Shown here in pieces: positions 25,499 to 33,632 of a stretch of DNA of 64,000 bases; the first letter of the stretch is position 1, and the number at the start of each line of letters is the position of its first letter. Source of the stretch: Actinomycetota bacterium. GTDB taxonomy: Bacteria; Actinomycetota; CADDZG01; JAHWKV01. Under the pieces are notes generated by a model. It was not told the DNA's origin and searched no databases. It was given only the letters and a program-made list of their open reading frames with translations. The position numbers were made by a program, and so were the translations under genes. Where the stretch lies: assembly GCA_030447305.1 (NCBI GenBank), contig JAUJPC010000001.1, forward strand, positions 184,782-248,781, read 5' to 3'.

Positions 25499-26289
25499 AA
25501 CGCGCCGCAGAGGTGCCTCAGGCTGCGACGGAGGTCCCCGCCGGCGCCAGCATCCCCAAGCATCTGGCGATCATCCCCGATGGGAATCGACGGTGGGCAG
25601 CCGCCCGCAATGAGTCGGTTACCGCCGGCCACCGGGCCGGCTTCGAGGTGGCCAAGCAGCTTTCCCGCTTCTGCCGGAAGATCGGCATCCACACGGCGAC
25701 CTTCTGGGCCTTCTCCACGGAGAACTGGCGCCGCTCGCCGATCGAAGTGGCCTCGCTCCTGGCCCTCTACGAGGAGTGGATCGCAGATCTGTTGCCCGAG
25801 GCGATAGCGGAGCAGGTGCGAGTCATCCATGTCGGCCGGCTGGAAGGAGTTCCCGACGGCTCCCAGGAAGCGGCCGCCGCCGCCGGCTTTCCCGACGGTC
25901 TGCCGGAGAGCCTGCGCGAGGCTCTGGCCAACATAGAGCAGAAGACCCGCTCCTACGAGCGTAACGTGGTCAACCTGGCCATCAACTACGGTGGCGCCGA
26001 CGAGGTCAAGCGCGCCATAGAGCGCCTGTACGATCAGGTCCGGCTGACCGGCCAGCACCCCTCGGAGCTGGATGTGCAGGACTTCCTTGACACCGCCAAC
26101 CAGCCGCACCCCGACCCGGACGTGGTATGGCGGACCTCCGGAGAGATGCGCTCCTCCGGATTTCTGCCTCTCCAGTCGACCTACGCCGAGATGGTCTTCA
26201 CGCCCAAGTTCTTTCCCGACCTGACCGACCAGGACGTTCTGGATACGGTCCTGGAGTACTCGGCCCGCATAAGACGCTTCGGCGGATAA
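25495..26289 (+). CDS. uppS: Undecaprenyl/cis-prenyl diphosphate synthase
   Basis: 264 residues. cis-Prenyltransferase with IIPDGNRRW (catalytic Asp), WAFSTENWRRS, NLAINYGG and RTSGEMRSSGFLPLQSTYAE. It makes the carrier lipid for peptidoglycan. A short insertion (EGVPDGSQEAAAAAGFPDGLPES) between the HVGRL strand and the LANIE helix is longer than usual. TTG start overlapping the preceding stop. Ends the isoprenoid run ispG-ispH-yjbQ-synthase-uppS. Confidence 0.92.
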   Translation: MKRAAEVPQAATEVPAGASIPKHLAIIPDGNRRWAAARNESVTAGHRAGFEVAKQLSRFCRKIGIHTATFWAFSTENWRRSPIEVASLLALYEEWIADLLPEAIAEQVRVIHVGRLEGVPDGSQEAAAAAGFPDGLPESLREALANIEQKTRSYERNVVNLAINYGGADEVKRAIERLYDQVRLTGQHPSELDVQDFLDTANQPHPDPDVVWRTSGEMRSSGFLPLQSTYAEMVFTPKFFPDLTDQDVLDTVLEYSARIRRFGG

Positions 26290-26303
26290 AGGCACAAGCC
26301 TCC

Positions 26304-27065
26304 GTGGCAACCAAAGTCGTTTCCGACCTCCACGGAGCCGCTCACGCTTTAGCCGAAGAGGTCCGGCCCGAGGACACCCTGCTGCTTCTCGGGGACCTCA
26401 TCAACGTCATCGACTACACCACCAAGGACGGCATCCTGGTGGAGATCTTCGGCCTGGACGCAGTGAATGAGGTGATAGGGCTAAGGGCCCAGAAGCGGTT
26501 CGAGGAGGCGCGAAGTGTTATGGCGCTGAGGAGAAAGGGGCGGGAAGCCGAGATCGCTGCCAAGTTCAAGCAGGCATTCCACAAGGCCTACAGGGAGGTC
26601 TATGAGGTGCTGCCGCACAAGACCTATCTGATCCTGGGCAATGTGGATTCGCCGGCGGTGGCCACCGAGCTGCTGCCTGAGAATGTCGAGATGGTCGACG
26701 GCAGGGTCATCGAGCTCGGCGGCATGCGGATCGGCTTTGTCGGCGGCGGCCTTCCGACGCCGCTCAACATCCAGGGCGAGGTGCCGGAGGAGGAGTACAA
26801 CGCAAAACTCGAGAGCCTTGGCGAGGTGGACATCATCTGTTCCCACGTCCCGCCGGATCTTCCGGAGTTGACCTACGACGTTCTCGCCAGCCGGCATGAA
26901 CGGGGCTCCGCGCGGCTGGCCGAGTACATCCGTGACGTCCAGCCCAAGCGGGCATTTTTCGGCCACATCCACCAACCGCTCTGCTCGTCGATGCACATAG
27001 GGCGTACCCACCTCCTGAACGCCGGCTACTTCCGTCACACCCGCCGAGCCATCACTTTGGCGTAG
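26304..27065 (+). CDS. Calcineurin-like metallophosphoesterase
   Basis: 253 residues with SDLHG, LLLGDLIN, LILGNVDSP, CSHVPPD and FFGHIHQP, a complete dimetal site. An inserted helical arm (about 50-95) lies between the second and third motifs. Substrate unknown. GTG start 14 bases after uppS; co-transcription suggests a link to prenyl-phosphate or envelope metabolism, but nothing in the sequence proves it. Confidence 0.82.
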   Translation: MATKVVSDLHGAAHALAEEVRPEDTLLLLGDLINVIDYTTKDGILVEIFGLDAVNEVIGLRAQKRFEEARSVMALRRKGREAEIAAKFKQAFHKAYREVYEVLPHKTYLILGNVDSPAVATELLPENVEMVDGRVIELGGMRIGFVGGGLPTPLNIQGEVPEEEYNAKLESLGEVDIICSHVPPDLPELTYDVLASRHERGSARLAEYIRDVQPKRAFFGHIHQPLCSSMHIGRTHLLNAGYFRHTRRAITLA

Positions 27066-27103
27066 GCCGCTGCCCGGCCCTCCCGTCAGCTTTTGTTGCC
27101 GGG

Positions 27104-27862
27104 TTATCCGGCGAGGAATCCCCGGATCGCTTCGTTCACGGCGTCCGGGTTCTCCACCGGAGCGAAGTGGCCGGCGTTAGGAATGGAGGCCAGCCGGGCC
27201 TCCGGAATAGCGTCCGCCAGCGCCTTGGCCGTGCCCGGGGGTAGCAACCGCTCTCCGGCACCTTCGATCACCAGAGTCGGGACTGCGACGGAGCCAAGCA
27301 TCGGCGTGGAGTCCTCCCGGTCTTTCATCGCCAGGGAGTCGGCGGCCGATGTCTCGCCCGGCACGGCATCGAACATCGCCAGAACTTCCTCCTCGACCGA
27401 CTCCGCCGCTCCTTCGGCCAGCAGGTTGGGCAGCATGCTGCCCGCCAGCGCCCGGGTGCCGTACCGCCGAGCCCGCTCGGCCGTTGTAACCCGGCCGGTC
27501 TTGTACTCCGGTGGATCGGGGGTGGCCCTCGTACTTACCAGGATCAGCGAACGAATCATCTCCGGATAACGGCGCAGGAAGGCAAAAGCAATGTAGCCCC
27601 CCATCGAGATCCCGCCGAGGTCAACGGCGTCCACTCCCAGCGACGAGATGGTTTCGGCCAGGTCGTCGGCGTGCGTGTCCATCGTCCAGCCACCCTTCGC
27701 AGAGGCTGGGCTCTTCCCCCGGCCTCGCAGGTCGACCGCGACAACTCGACGGAGGTCCGAAAGACCCGTTAGCTGGTGCGCCCAGATCCGGCGATCGACG
27801 GGAAACCCGCTGACCAGCAGAAGTACCCGTCCGTCTCCCGCTTCGTCGTATCCCAGCTCCAC
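27104..27862 (-). CDS. Alpha/beta hydrolase
   Basis: 252 residues. The nucleophile elbow GISMGGY, oxyanion region VSGFPVDRRIW, and catalytic His in NAGHFAPVENP fit the 3-oxoadipate enol-lactonase/peroxidase-like alpha/beta hydrolases. Substrate unknown. GTG start chosen from AGGAGG 8 bases upstream; an open in-frame extension overlaps the divergent permease gene and is unlikely to be translated. Convergent with the phosphoesterase gene on its other side. Confidence 0.8.
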   Translation of the reverse strand: MELGYDEAGDGRVLLLVSGFPVDRRIWAHQLTGLSDLRRVVAVDLRGRGKSPASAKGGWTMDTHADDLAETISSLGVDAVDLGGISMGGYIAFAFLRRYPEMIRSLILVSTRATPDPPEYKTGRVTTAERARRYGTRALAGSMLPNLLAEGAAESVEEEVLAMFDAVPGETSAADSLAMKDREDSTPMLGSVAVPTLVIEGAGERLLPPGTAKALADAIPEARLASIPNAGHFAPVENPDAVNEAIRGFLAG

Positions 27863-27936
27863 TCGAACGCCCTCCTGGGGTGTGCCGGCATGTCTGAACA
27901 CTAGATTTGCCCATTCGTTTACCACAGAATGCCCGG

Positions 27937-29046
27937 GTGAGCGCGAAATCAGAGTCGACGGTGGTGCACTACGCCAAGGCAACATTCGGCGTCGCGCTGG
28001 TCGCGGGAATCATCGCTGCGGCGTGGGTGTCCCGCAAGGTCCTGATCCTGATGCTGATTGCGATGGTATTGGCAGTCGGCATGGATCCAGGAATCCGGTT
28101 CCTGCAGCGCAAGTTCAAGATGAGCCGGGGGGTTGCTACGGCGGTCATCCTGCTTACTGTGCTCGGAGTCCTCATTCTCTTCTTCTCGCTGGTGATTCCG
28201 CCGATCGCTCACGAGTTCGAGCTGTTCGCCCGCCGGGCACCGGAGTACATACAGAATCTCCGGAGATCGGGCGGCGTGCTCGGGGACCTGGAGAGTCGTT
28301 TCAAGATCGGCGAGCAGCTGGAGAAGCTGGCCGACAACGCGCCCAGGATCGCACAGACCTCACTCTCAACCGTCGTGGGTTTCACAGGAGCCGTCGCCAG
28401 CGGCCTGTTCAGCTTCTTCACGCTGCTGGTCCTTACCATCTACTTCGCCGGCTCCCTACCCACTTTGGAGGATGGGCTTTCTGCGCTGTTCCCGCCGGAC
28501 AAGCGTGATGAGTACCGGGAACTGCTGGACAGGGCCACGGAGAAAATCGGCGGCTACGCCTCAGGGCAGCTGACGGTGTCCCTCATTGCGGGCACCTGCG
28601 CCTTTTTTGCTTTTCTGATCATCGGGCTCCCCTTCCCGGCCGCCCTGGCTATGTGGGTTTCCATCACCACGTTGATCCCGTCCGTCGGCGCCCTGGTGGG
28701 AGCGATTTTGTGCGTGCTTGTGGCCTCTTTCGTCGGTATTGGAACTGCCCTCATCACCGGGATCTACATCCTCGTGTATCAGCAGATCGAGAACTACGTC
28801 ATCTCTCCTCGGGTGATGAAGAAGGCGGTTGACCTCTCACCGGCCGCGGTCATCATTTCCGTCCTTATCGGGGGGTCGATCCTGGGATTCGTGGGTGCGC
28901 TGCTCGCCCTTCCCCTGGCGGCCGCCGCCAAGGTGGTGGTACGGGACCTATGGCTGCGCAACCGGCCTGAGCCCGCGAAGAAGCTGACCCGCCGTCGGAA
29001 GCCGGCAGCAGAGCTCCCGCCGGCCCCTGTGGAGGAGCCAACCTAG
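27937..29046 (+). CDS. AI-2E family (UPF0118) membrane permease
   Basis: About 369 residues. N-terminal membrane helices, a long periplasmic loop or amphipathic region (about 95-160), then a helix bundle with SLIAGTCAFFAFLIIGLPFP and the family-typical YQQIENYVISPRVM near the C-terminus. The family exports or imports varied small solutes, only some linked to AI-2. A basic Pro-rich tail ends the protein. GTG at 27937 preferred; an ATG 10 codons upstream is possible. Confidence 0.85.
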   Translation: MSAKSESTVVHYAKATFGVALVAGIIAAAWVSRKVLILMLIAMVLAVGMDPGIRFLQRKFKMSRGVATAVILLTVLGVLILFFSLVIPPIAHEFELFARRAPEYIQNLRRSGGVLGDLESRFKIGEQLEKLADNAPRIAQTSLSTVVGFTGAVASGLFSFFTLLVLTIYFAGSLPTLEDGLSALFPPDKRDEYRELLDRATEKIGGYASGQLTVSLIAGTCAFFAFLIIGLPFPAALAMWVSITTLIPSVGALVGAILCVLVASFVGIGTALITGIYILVYQQIENYVISPRVMKKAVDLSPAAVIISVLIGGSILGFVGALLALPLAAAAKVVVRDLWLRNRPEPAKKLTRRRKPAAELPPAPVEEPT

Positions 29047-29097
29047 GGCATTCAGCCTGTCGAAGCGGGCACTGTGCCTTGCACTAGTATCCCTAAA

Positions 29098-30066
29098 GTG
29101 CGCTACTGCCTGGGGGTCGACGTCGGCGGGACCAAGATCCTGGGGGCGGTCGTCGACGAAGAGGGAACCATCGTCAGCAAGACCAGGGTGCCCACCGACC
29201 GATCGGAGGGCCTCGACGCCCTCCCAGAGGCAATCGATCTCTTCCTGGCGGAGGCCGACAAGCCGATCGAGGCAATCGGGCTGGCGGTGGCGGCTTTCGT
29301 GGAAAATCACTCCGGGAGGATCACCTTCGGCACCAACCTGGCATTTAGCAACCCGGACATCGGCGCAGACATAGCACGCGAGTACGGCCATCCCGTGGTG
29401 GTCGAGAACGATGCCAATGCGGCGGCCTGGGGCGAGAACCGTTTTGGCGCCGGCAAGGGCGCCCGCCACATGTTGATGCTCACCGTAGGGACCGGCATTG
29501 GAGGAGGCGTCATCTCCCATGGACGCCTCTACCGAGGCAGCCGCGGCTATGCGGGGGAGTTCGGGCACATTCCGGTCGCCGTTGAGGGTCCGCCCTGCAA
29601 CTGCGGGTCTCGCGGGTGCCTGGAGACCCTGGCGTCGGGACGGGCGCTTGCACGGATGGCCCAGGAGCGGGGGGCCGGTCATCCCGAATCGGAGGTGATG
29701 CGCCTGGCCGATGGCAATATTGAAGCAGTGACCGGAGCGCTGGTGGGGAAGGCGGCGGATGTTCGGGACCCGTTCGCGCTCGAGCTGCTCTGGGAGCTGG
29801 GAACGTGGCTCGGTGTTGGACTTACCGGGCTGGCGAACTCATTCGATCCGGAGGTGATCGTCGTCGGCGGGGGCGTGCTGGAGGAGGGGGAAGCCGTACT
29901 CGGAGCGGCACGGGAGGAGATGAACGAGAGGTTTCGCGGTCGGGTGGCTCCCCCGAGGGTCGTTTCGGCTAGCCTAGGAAACGATGCCGGAGTGGTCGGG
30001 GTCGCACAGCTATCACTCGATGCCGTTGACGGCCTTGAGGGATCGGAGATGGGTCATGGTCGTTGA
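29098..30066 (+). CDS. ROK-family sugar kinase, probably glucokinase
   Basis: 322 residues. Phosphate-binding GVDVGGTKI, VENDANAAAWGE, TVGTGIGGGVI, GEFGHI, and the ROK zinc motif CNCGSRGCLE, followed by EVIVVGGGV. Actinobacterial glucokinases are of this type and use ATP or polyphosphate. GTG start chosen so that the protein opens just before the first strand; a TTG eight codons earlier is possible. The stop lies inside the following small gene. Confidence 0.88.
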   Translation: MRYCLGVDVGGTKILGAVVDEEGTIVSKTRVPTDRSEGLDALPEAIDLFLAEADKPIEAIGLAVAAFVENHSGRITFGTNLAFSNPDIGADIAREYGHPVVVENDANAAAWGENRFGAGKGARHMLMLTVGTGIGGGVISHGRLYRGSRGYAGEFGHIPVAVEGPPCNCGSRGCLETLASGRALARMAQERGAGHPESEVMRLADGNIEAVTGALVGKAADVRDPFALELLWELGTWLGVGLTGLANSFDPEVIVVGGGVLEEGEAVLGAAREEMNERFRGRVAPPRVVSASLGNDAGVVGVAQLSLDAVDGLEGSEMGHGR

Positions 30067-30451
30067 GCCAGTCAAAAAGGGAAACCTGCAGGGCGGGGTG
30101 GGCAGGATCGTCCACGACGTCCAGAACATCGGACGGCTGGCAATGAGTCTGGCCAAGGACTCCCGGGTGCCCCGGCGCAACAAGCTCATCTTTGCCGGCG
30201 TGGCGGCCTACCTGGTCATGCCGGTGGACCTCATTCCGGACTGGCTGCCGGGCATCGGACGGCTCGACGACCTGATCATGCTCTGCGTCGCGGTGGATTC
30301 GATGCTTAACCACGTCCCCAAGTCGGTGCTGGACGAGTACTGGGAAGGCGATCAGGCGTTGCTGGACACCATCCGGTCGCTCGTCAGCACGGCGGTCGAA
30401 TTTGTACCGCCGCAGCTGATGCGGACGCTTTACCCTAACGAGCCGCACTAA
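30056..30451 (+). CDS. DUF1232 (YkvA-like) protein
   Basis: 131 residues. VAAYLVMPVDLIPDWLPGIGRLDDLIML is the DUF1232 hallmark, with a hydrophobic helical pair that may associate with the membrane. Function unknown. ATG start overlaps the ROK kinase end by 11 bases, so the two are coupled. Confidence 0.85.
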   Translation: MVVEPVKKGNLQGGVGRIVHDVQNIGRLAMSLAKDSRVPRRNKLIFAGVAAYLVMPVDLIPDWLPGIGRLDDLIMLCVAVDSMLNHVPKSVLDEYWEGDQALLDTIRSLVSTAVEFVPPQLMRTLYPNEPH

Positions 30452-30484
30452 CTTGCCCCGCCCTCCCCTTCCCTAACGGGTGTT

Positions 30485-31231
30485 TTGTTGAACGGCCCCA
30501 GAGGGGCTTTCAGTCTTACTTCTATCCAGTTGCTCGCAGGCGTGTTTGCGTTTATGTGGTTGGCGAGCCTGCGCTTCAAGCTTCTGAGCCGCGGCTATTA
30601 CCGCTCCACAGCCTGGGTGTTGTGGCCGCTGATGCTCCTTGCGGCCTTTGTGCTTCCGGGATATCTGCAGGTTCTGGGATTCGCGGCAGCGGCGGCATAT
30701 CTGCTGTTTCTTCTTGCCGTCTACTCCCAACGGCCGCTTCTGGAGTGGCTGACCGGGGTGGCTGGAACCGGGCTATCTCTGGCGCTCATCGGCGCTGCCG
30801 GATGGGAGATCTGTGAGGCGGGCTGCCCGTTCGGCTTGGCTCACGCGCTGCTGGGAGCACTGTTTTTGGGAGGAGTGATGCACGGCATGATCCTCGGTCA
30901 CTGGTATTTGAACCAGGCAAGGCTTCCCATTGAGCCTCTCAAGGAGCAAACCCGTGCGATCTTCGTGCTCCTGGGCCTGTCGGTGCTGGCCGGCATCCTG
31001 ACCAGGACCCAGCTGTTGGAGGGAGCGGTTCCGGCCGGCATCATGACCTACGCCCCTTCCTCGTACTGGTGGACGTGGATCTTTTTGATGGCCACCACCG
31101 CCGGCCTCATGGGAATGGTCCGGGCGACGGTAGCGGACCGTTCAACGCAGTCGGCCACGGGGCTGTTGTACATCGCCTCCCTGACGGCTCTCGCGGCTCA
31201 GTTCCTCCTCGACCTGCTTGCAACCACCTGA
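30485..31231 (+). CDS. Polytopic membrane protein of unknown function
   Basis: 248 residues with seven or eight predicted membrane helices spread over the whole length. A central HGMILGHWYLNQARLP has two His residues flanking a helix end and could bind a metal or haem, but this is a guess. Not recognised as a named family. Starts at a TTG doublet 33 bases after the DUF1232 gene. Confidence 0.65.
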   Translation: MLNGPRGAFSLTSIQLLAGVFAFMWLASLRFKLLSRGYYRSTAWVLWPLMLLAAFVLPGYLQVLGFAAAAAYLLFLLAVYSQRPLLEWLTGVAGTGLSLALIGAAGWEICEAGCPFGLAHALLGALFLGGVMHGMILGHWYLNQARLPIEPLKEQTRAIFVLLGLSVLAGILTRTQLLEGAVPAGIMTYAPSSYWWTWIFLMATTAGLMGMVRATVADRSTQSATGLLYIASLTALAAQFLLDLLATT

Positions 31232-31238
31232 GCTCGAG

Positions 31239-31964
31239 ATGAAGACCGGCATCATCCTTCCCCAGTTCGACGCCGGACCCACCGAGCTGCTCGGAGCGGC
31301 CCGCCTGGCTGAGGAGTCCGGCCTGGACTCCGTCTGGGTGTCCGACAACCTGTGGGGCGTGCCCGATCGGGACCGCCCGGTGCTGGAGGCGTGGACGTCG
31401 CTGGCAGTCGTCGCGGCGTCCACCAACCGACTCACCGTGGGAAGCCTGGTACTGCGCACCACCGTACGGAACCGCAGAGTGCTCCTCAGCATGGCCCAGT
31501 CTCTGCAGATGGTGGCGCCGGGACGATTCATCCTCGGCCTCGGAATAGGCGACTCCCGGACCCAGGACGAGCAGAGGGCGTTTGGGCTCGGCTATCCTCC
31601 GGCGGCCGAACGGAGCGCCGAGCTCGGACGCCACCTCGACCTGTTTCGTGCCGAGCTTCCGCAGGTGCCGGTCTGGATCGGTGGAGGCAGCCCTCACGTC
31701 ATGTCGCTGATTCCCTCGGCCGCCGGGTGGAACTACTGGGGCACCGTCGACGGATTCGCCAGACGCCTGGATGGAGCGCGGGCACTTGCCGGAGACCGGC
31801 AGGTTGCCCTCTCCTGGGCGGGGCCGAAGGTCGTCGACGAGGATCTTCTGCGGCTGGCCGGGCTGGGTGCCGACCACGCCGTCGTAGCGGCGGGCGCGCA
31901 CAACTTCCGGGACAAGATTCGGATGCTCTCACAGTTTCGGGCGTCGCAAGCTTCGGAGCAGTGA
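31239..31964 (+). CDS. LLM-class (luciferase-like) flavin-dependent oxidoreductase
   Basis: 241 residues, short for the family (usually 280-350). N-terminal IILPQF, LDSVWVSDNLWG and LGLGIGDSRTQ are typical of F420/FMN-dependent luciferase-like monooxygenases. The later barrel strands VPVWIGGGSPHVMSLIP are present, with the insertion region reduced. Likely F420- or FMN-dependent; substrate unknown. ATG start is 7 bases after the membrane gene stop, with GAGCTCGAG upstream. Confidence 0.8.
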   Translation: MKTGIILPQFDAGPTELLGAARLAEESGLDSVWVSDNLWGVPDRDRPVLEAWTSLAVVAASTNRLTVGSLVLRTTVRNRRVLLSMAQSLQMVAPGRFILGLGIGDSRTQDEQRAFGLGYPPAAERSAELGRHLDLFRAELPQVPVWIGGGSPHVMSLIPSAAGWNYWGTVDGFARRLDGARALAGDRQVALSWAGPKVVDEDLLRLAGLGADHAVVAAGAHNFRDKIRMLSQFRASQASEQ

Positions 31965-32028
31965 GCCCGAGGAGGCGGCTACTTGGAGCGGATGGCGCTG
32001 CGTTGTTGTGGGTAAGTTCTGAGGCCTG

Positions 32029-32301
32029 ATGATGCGTAGCATGAAGGTGGCGCTGGTGGCGTTCCTCCTTCTTATGCTGACCGGAGGGGTGGCGCGGCTT
32101 GAAGAGGAACCGTCACAGCAGCGCCGGTCGGAAGCTCCCGAGTACTCCCTGGAGTTTCCCACCGACGTCTTCAACTCCCCCGAACCGCTGCCGGAGCCGT
32201 TCCAGCCCATCGAGGTCGGGGAACCCCAAGAAGCACCGGCTGAGCCGCCCCCACAGGCTCCCCCCGGAGATCCATCACCACCACCTGGCCCTCCACCCTA
32301 G
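32029..32301 (+). CDS. Small secreted proline-rich protein
   Basis: 90 residues. A signal peptide (MKVALVAFLLLMLTGGVA) precedes a wholly disordered acidic, Pro-rich mature part ending in PPGDPSPPPGPPP. No family recognised. It may span the cell wall. ATG ATG start; no neighbour gives a clue to its role. Confidence 0.6.
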   Translation: MMRSMKVALVAFLLLMLTGGVARLEEEPSQQRRSEAPEYSLEFPTDVFNSPEPLPEPFQPIEVGEPQEAPAEPPPQAPPGDPSPPPGPPP

Positions 32302-32336
32302 CGGACCTACCGCGCTTACCCGCTTCATGTCACTCG

Positions 32337-32355
32337 CATACCCCCGGGGGGTATG
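32337..32355. promoter_or_regulatory. CsoR-like copper operator
   Basis: CATACCCCCGGGGGGTATG, a perfect 9+1+9 palindrome of the TACCCCC/GGGGGTA type bound by CsoR-family copper repressors. An outer GTCAC (32329-32333) and GTGAC (32355-32359) extends the symmetry. It lies 35 bases before a copper chaperone-like gene. Confidence 0.75.
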
Positions 32356-32390
32356 TGACACTAGTACCTCAAGCTACTCAGGAGGAGTAA

Positions 32391-32648
32391 ATGGTCGAGC
32401 AAGTGCTGGAAGTCCCCGAAGTCAGCTGCAATCACTGCATCAACGCAATCGAAGGAGCCGTCGGCGCTCTCGGAGGTGTTGAGTCCGTGAAGGTGGACCT
32501 CGAGCGCAAGGACGTGACGGTGAACTACGACGAGACCTCGCTTGAGCTGGCCAGCATCGTCGCGGCCATCGAGGGCGAGGGTTACGGCGTCGGTCCCGAG
32601 GCGGGCCATCCGCAGGTCATGCAAATAGGGGAGAAGCCGTCTCAGTAA
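32391..32648 (+). CDS. Heavy-metal-associated (CopZ-like) metallochaperone
   Basis: 85 residues. One HMA ferredoxin-like domain with the metal site SCNHC and pattern VESVKVDLERKDVTVNYDE. It should bind Cu(I) and pass it to a P-type ATPase, which is not in this window. GGAGGAG lies 6 bases before the ATG. The CsoR-like palindrome upstream implies induction by copper. The last 15 residues form an unusual extra tail. Confidence 0.88.
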   Translation: MVEQVLEVPEVSCNHCINAIEGAVGALGGVESVKVDLERKDVTVNYDETSLELASIVAAIEGEGYGVGPEAGHPQVMQIGEKPSQ

Positions 32649-32666
32649 GAGGCACCGAACCGCAGG

Positions 32667-32687
32667 CCGAGGTCGTCGAGACCTCGG
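32667..32687 (+). terminator. Stem-loop after the metallochaperone gene
   Basis: CCGAGGTC (32667-32674), loop GTCGA, GACCTCGG (32680-32687), 19 bases after the stop. A GGGAAG follows instead of a T-tract, so termination, if any, is not of the classic intrinsic kind. Confidence 0.45.
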
Positions 32688-32729
32688 GGGAAGCCCAGCC
32701 GGTGACAAGGCCCGCATATACTGAACCTC

Positions 32730-33275
32730 ATGAGAGCACCGTCCAGGGTCGTTCTTTGCCTGCTTGCCCTCAGCCTGTTGCTGGGCGCCTGCGCCAACGA
32801 CGAGCCCGAGGCTCCCGCCTACAAGACCTTCACCTCGGATGAAGGCAAGTTCAGCGCCCAGTTTCCGGGGACACCCAAGCGGGAGGCCCGGACGGAAACC
32901 GCCGGGGACATCAAGCTGAACCTCGTTCATTACAGCGTCGACAACGGAAACGAGGCCGTGTCCGTCTCTTTTATCGACTACCCCGACGCCGTGGCCGCTC
33001 AGGACCCGAAGGCCCTGCTCAACGAAGTTGCCGACGGGGCGGCCAGCGCGGCGGACGGAAACGTCAAGGGGGCTAACAGCGAGTTGAAGTCCAAGACCCC
33101 CACGACGTTCCAGGGACATGAGGCAATCGATTTCGAGGTTGATATCGAGAAGCGCAAGCTTGCCGCCCGGGCGGTCCTGGTGGGGACGCGAATGTACTTG
33201 ATGCAGGTTGTGAGCGAGCCGGAAGTCGAGAGCACCACCTATGAGAAGCTGACTTCCAGCTTCAAGTTGATCTAG
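32730..33275 (+). CDS. Lipoprotein of unknown function
   Basis: 181 residues. Lipobox LLLGACAN near residue 20. The mature part (FTSDEGKFSAQFPGTPKRE...) is a single alpha/beta domain resembling the many uncharacterised extracytoplasmic domains that start 'F.v.FPg.P'. Residues near the C-terminus read YLMQVVSEPE..TYEKLTSSFKL. No catalytic signature. Followed by an intrinsic terminator. Confidence 0.75.
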   Translation: MRAPSRVVLCLLALSLLLGACANDEPEAPAYKTFTSDEGKFSAQFPGTPKREARTETAGDIKLNLVHYSVDNGNEAVSVSFIDYPDAVAAQDPKALLNEVADGAASAADGNVKGANSELKSKTPTTFQGHEAIDFEVDIEKRKLAARAVLVGTRMYLMQVVSEPEVESTTYEKLTSSFKLI

Positions 33276-33291
33276 ATTCGCAGAATGTGAA

Positions 33292-33336
33292 ATGGGCCCC
33301 CCTGAGGAGGGCCCATCATTTTGGATTTCGTTTTGG
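33292..33336 (+). terminator. Intrinsic terminator after the lipoprotein gene
   Basis: ATGGGCCC (33292-33299) pairs with GGGCCCAT (33309-33316) around CCCTGAGGA, then the T-rich CATTTTGGATTTCGTTTT. It may also serve the small minus-strand gene ending at 33344. Confidence 0.75.
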
Positions 33337-33343
33337 TACCGCT

Positions 33344-33553
33344 TTAGCTGATTGCGGGCAGCAGAACCCTTGCGATGAAGTAAAGAATTACAATTGTGAT
33401 TGCGAGCATAAATGCGTACTTGACAAAGGCGTAGGCGGCCATGTTGTCATTGGTACGCTCCGGCTCGGCTACGACCCGCCTCTCTACAACGGGGTCTTCT
33501 TCGTAAACGGGCACTCGGGGCCTCCTTGTTCGACGATACTCCACGTACCTCAT
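33344..33553 (-). CDS. Small tail-anchored membrane protein
   Basis: 69 residues. A basic, Arg-rich start ([20 protein letters not shown]), an acidic middle, then one C-terminal membrane helix ([25 protein letters not shown]). The composition is that of a real membrane protein. ATG at 33553 preferred; the ribosome site is weak (GAGGG). Divergent from the AlaC-like gene. Function unknown. Confidence 0.6.
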   Translation of the reverse strand: MRYVEYRRTRRPRVPVYEEDPVVERRVVAEPERTNDNMAAYAFVKYAFMLAITIVILYFIARVLLPAIS

Positions 33554-33632
33554 GCACTTAGGATTCCCTCTGGACGGTCCCGCCAAACCAAATACGTGGC
33601 AGACTTCCCTGTTGATACCACGGAGAGTGCCC

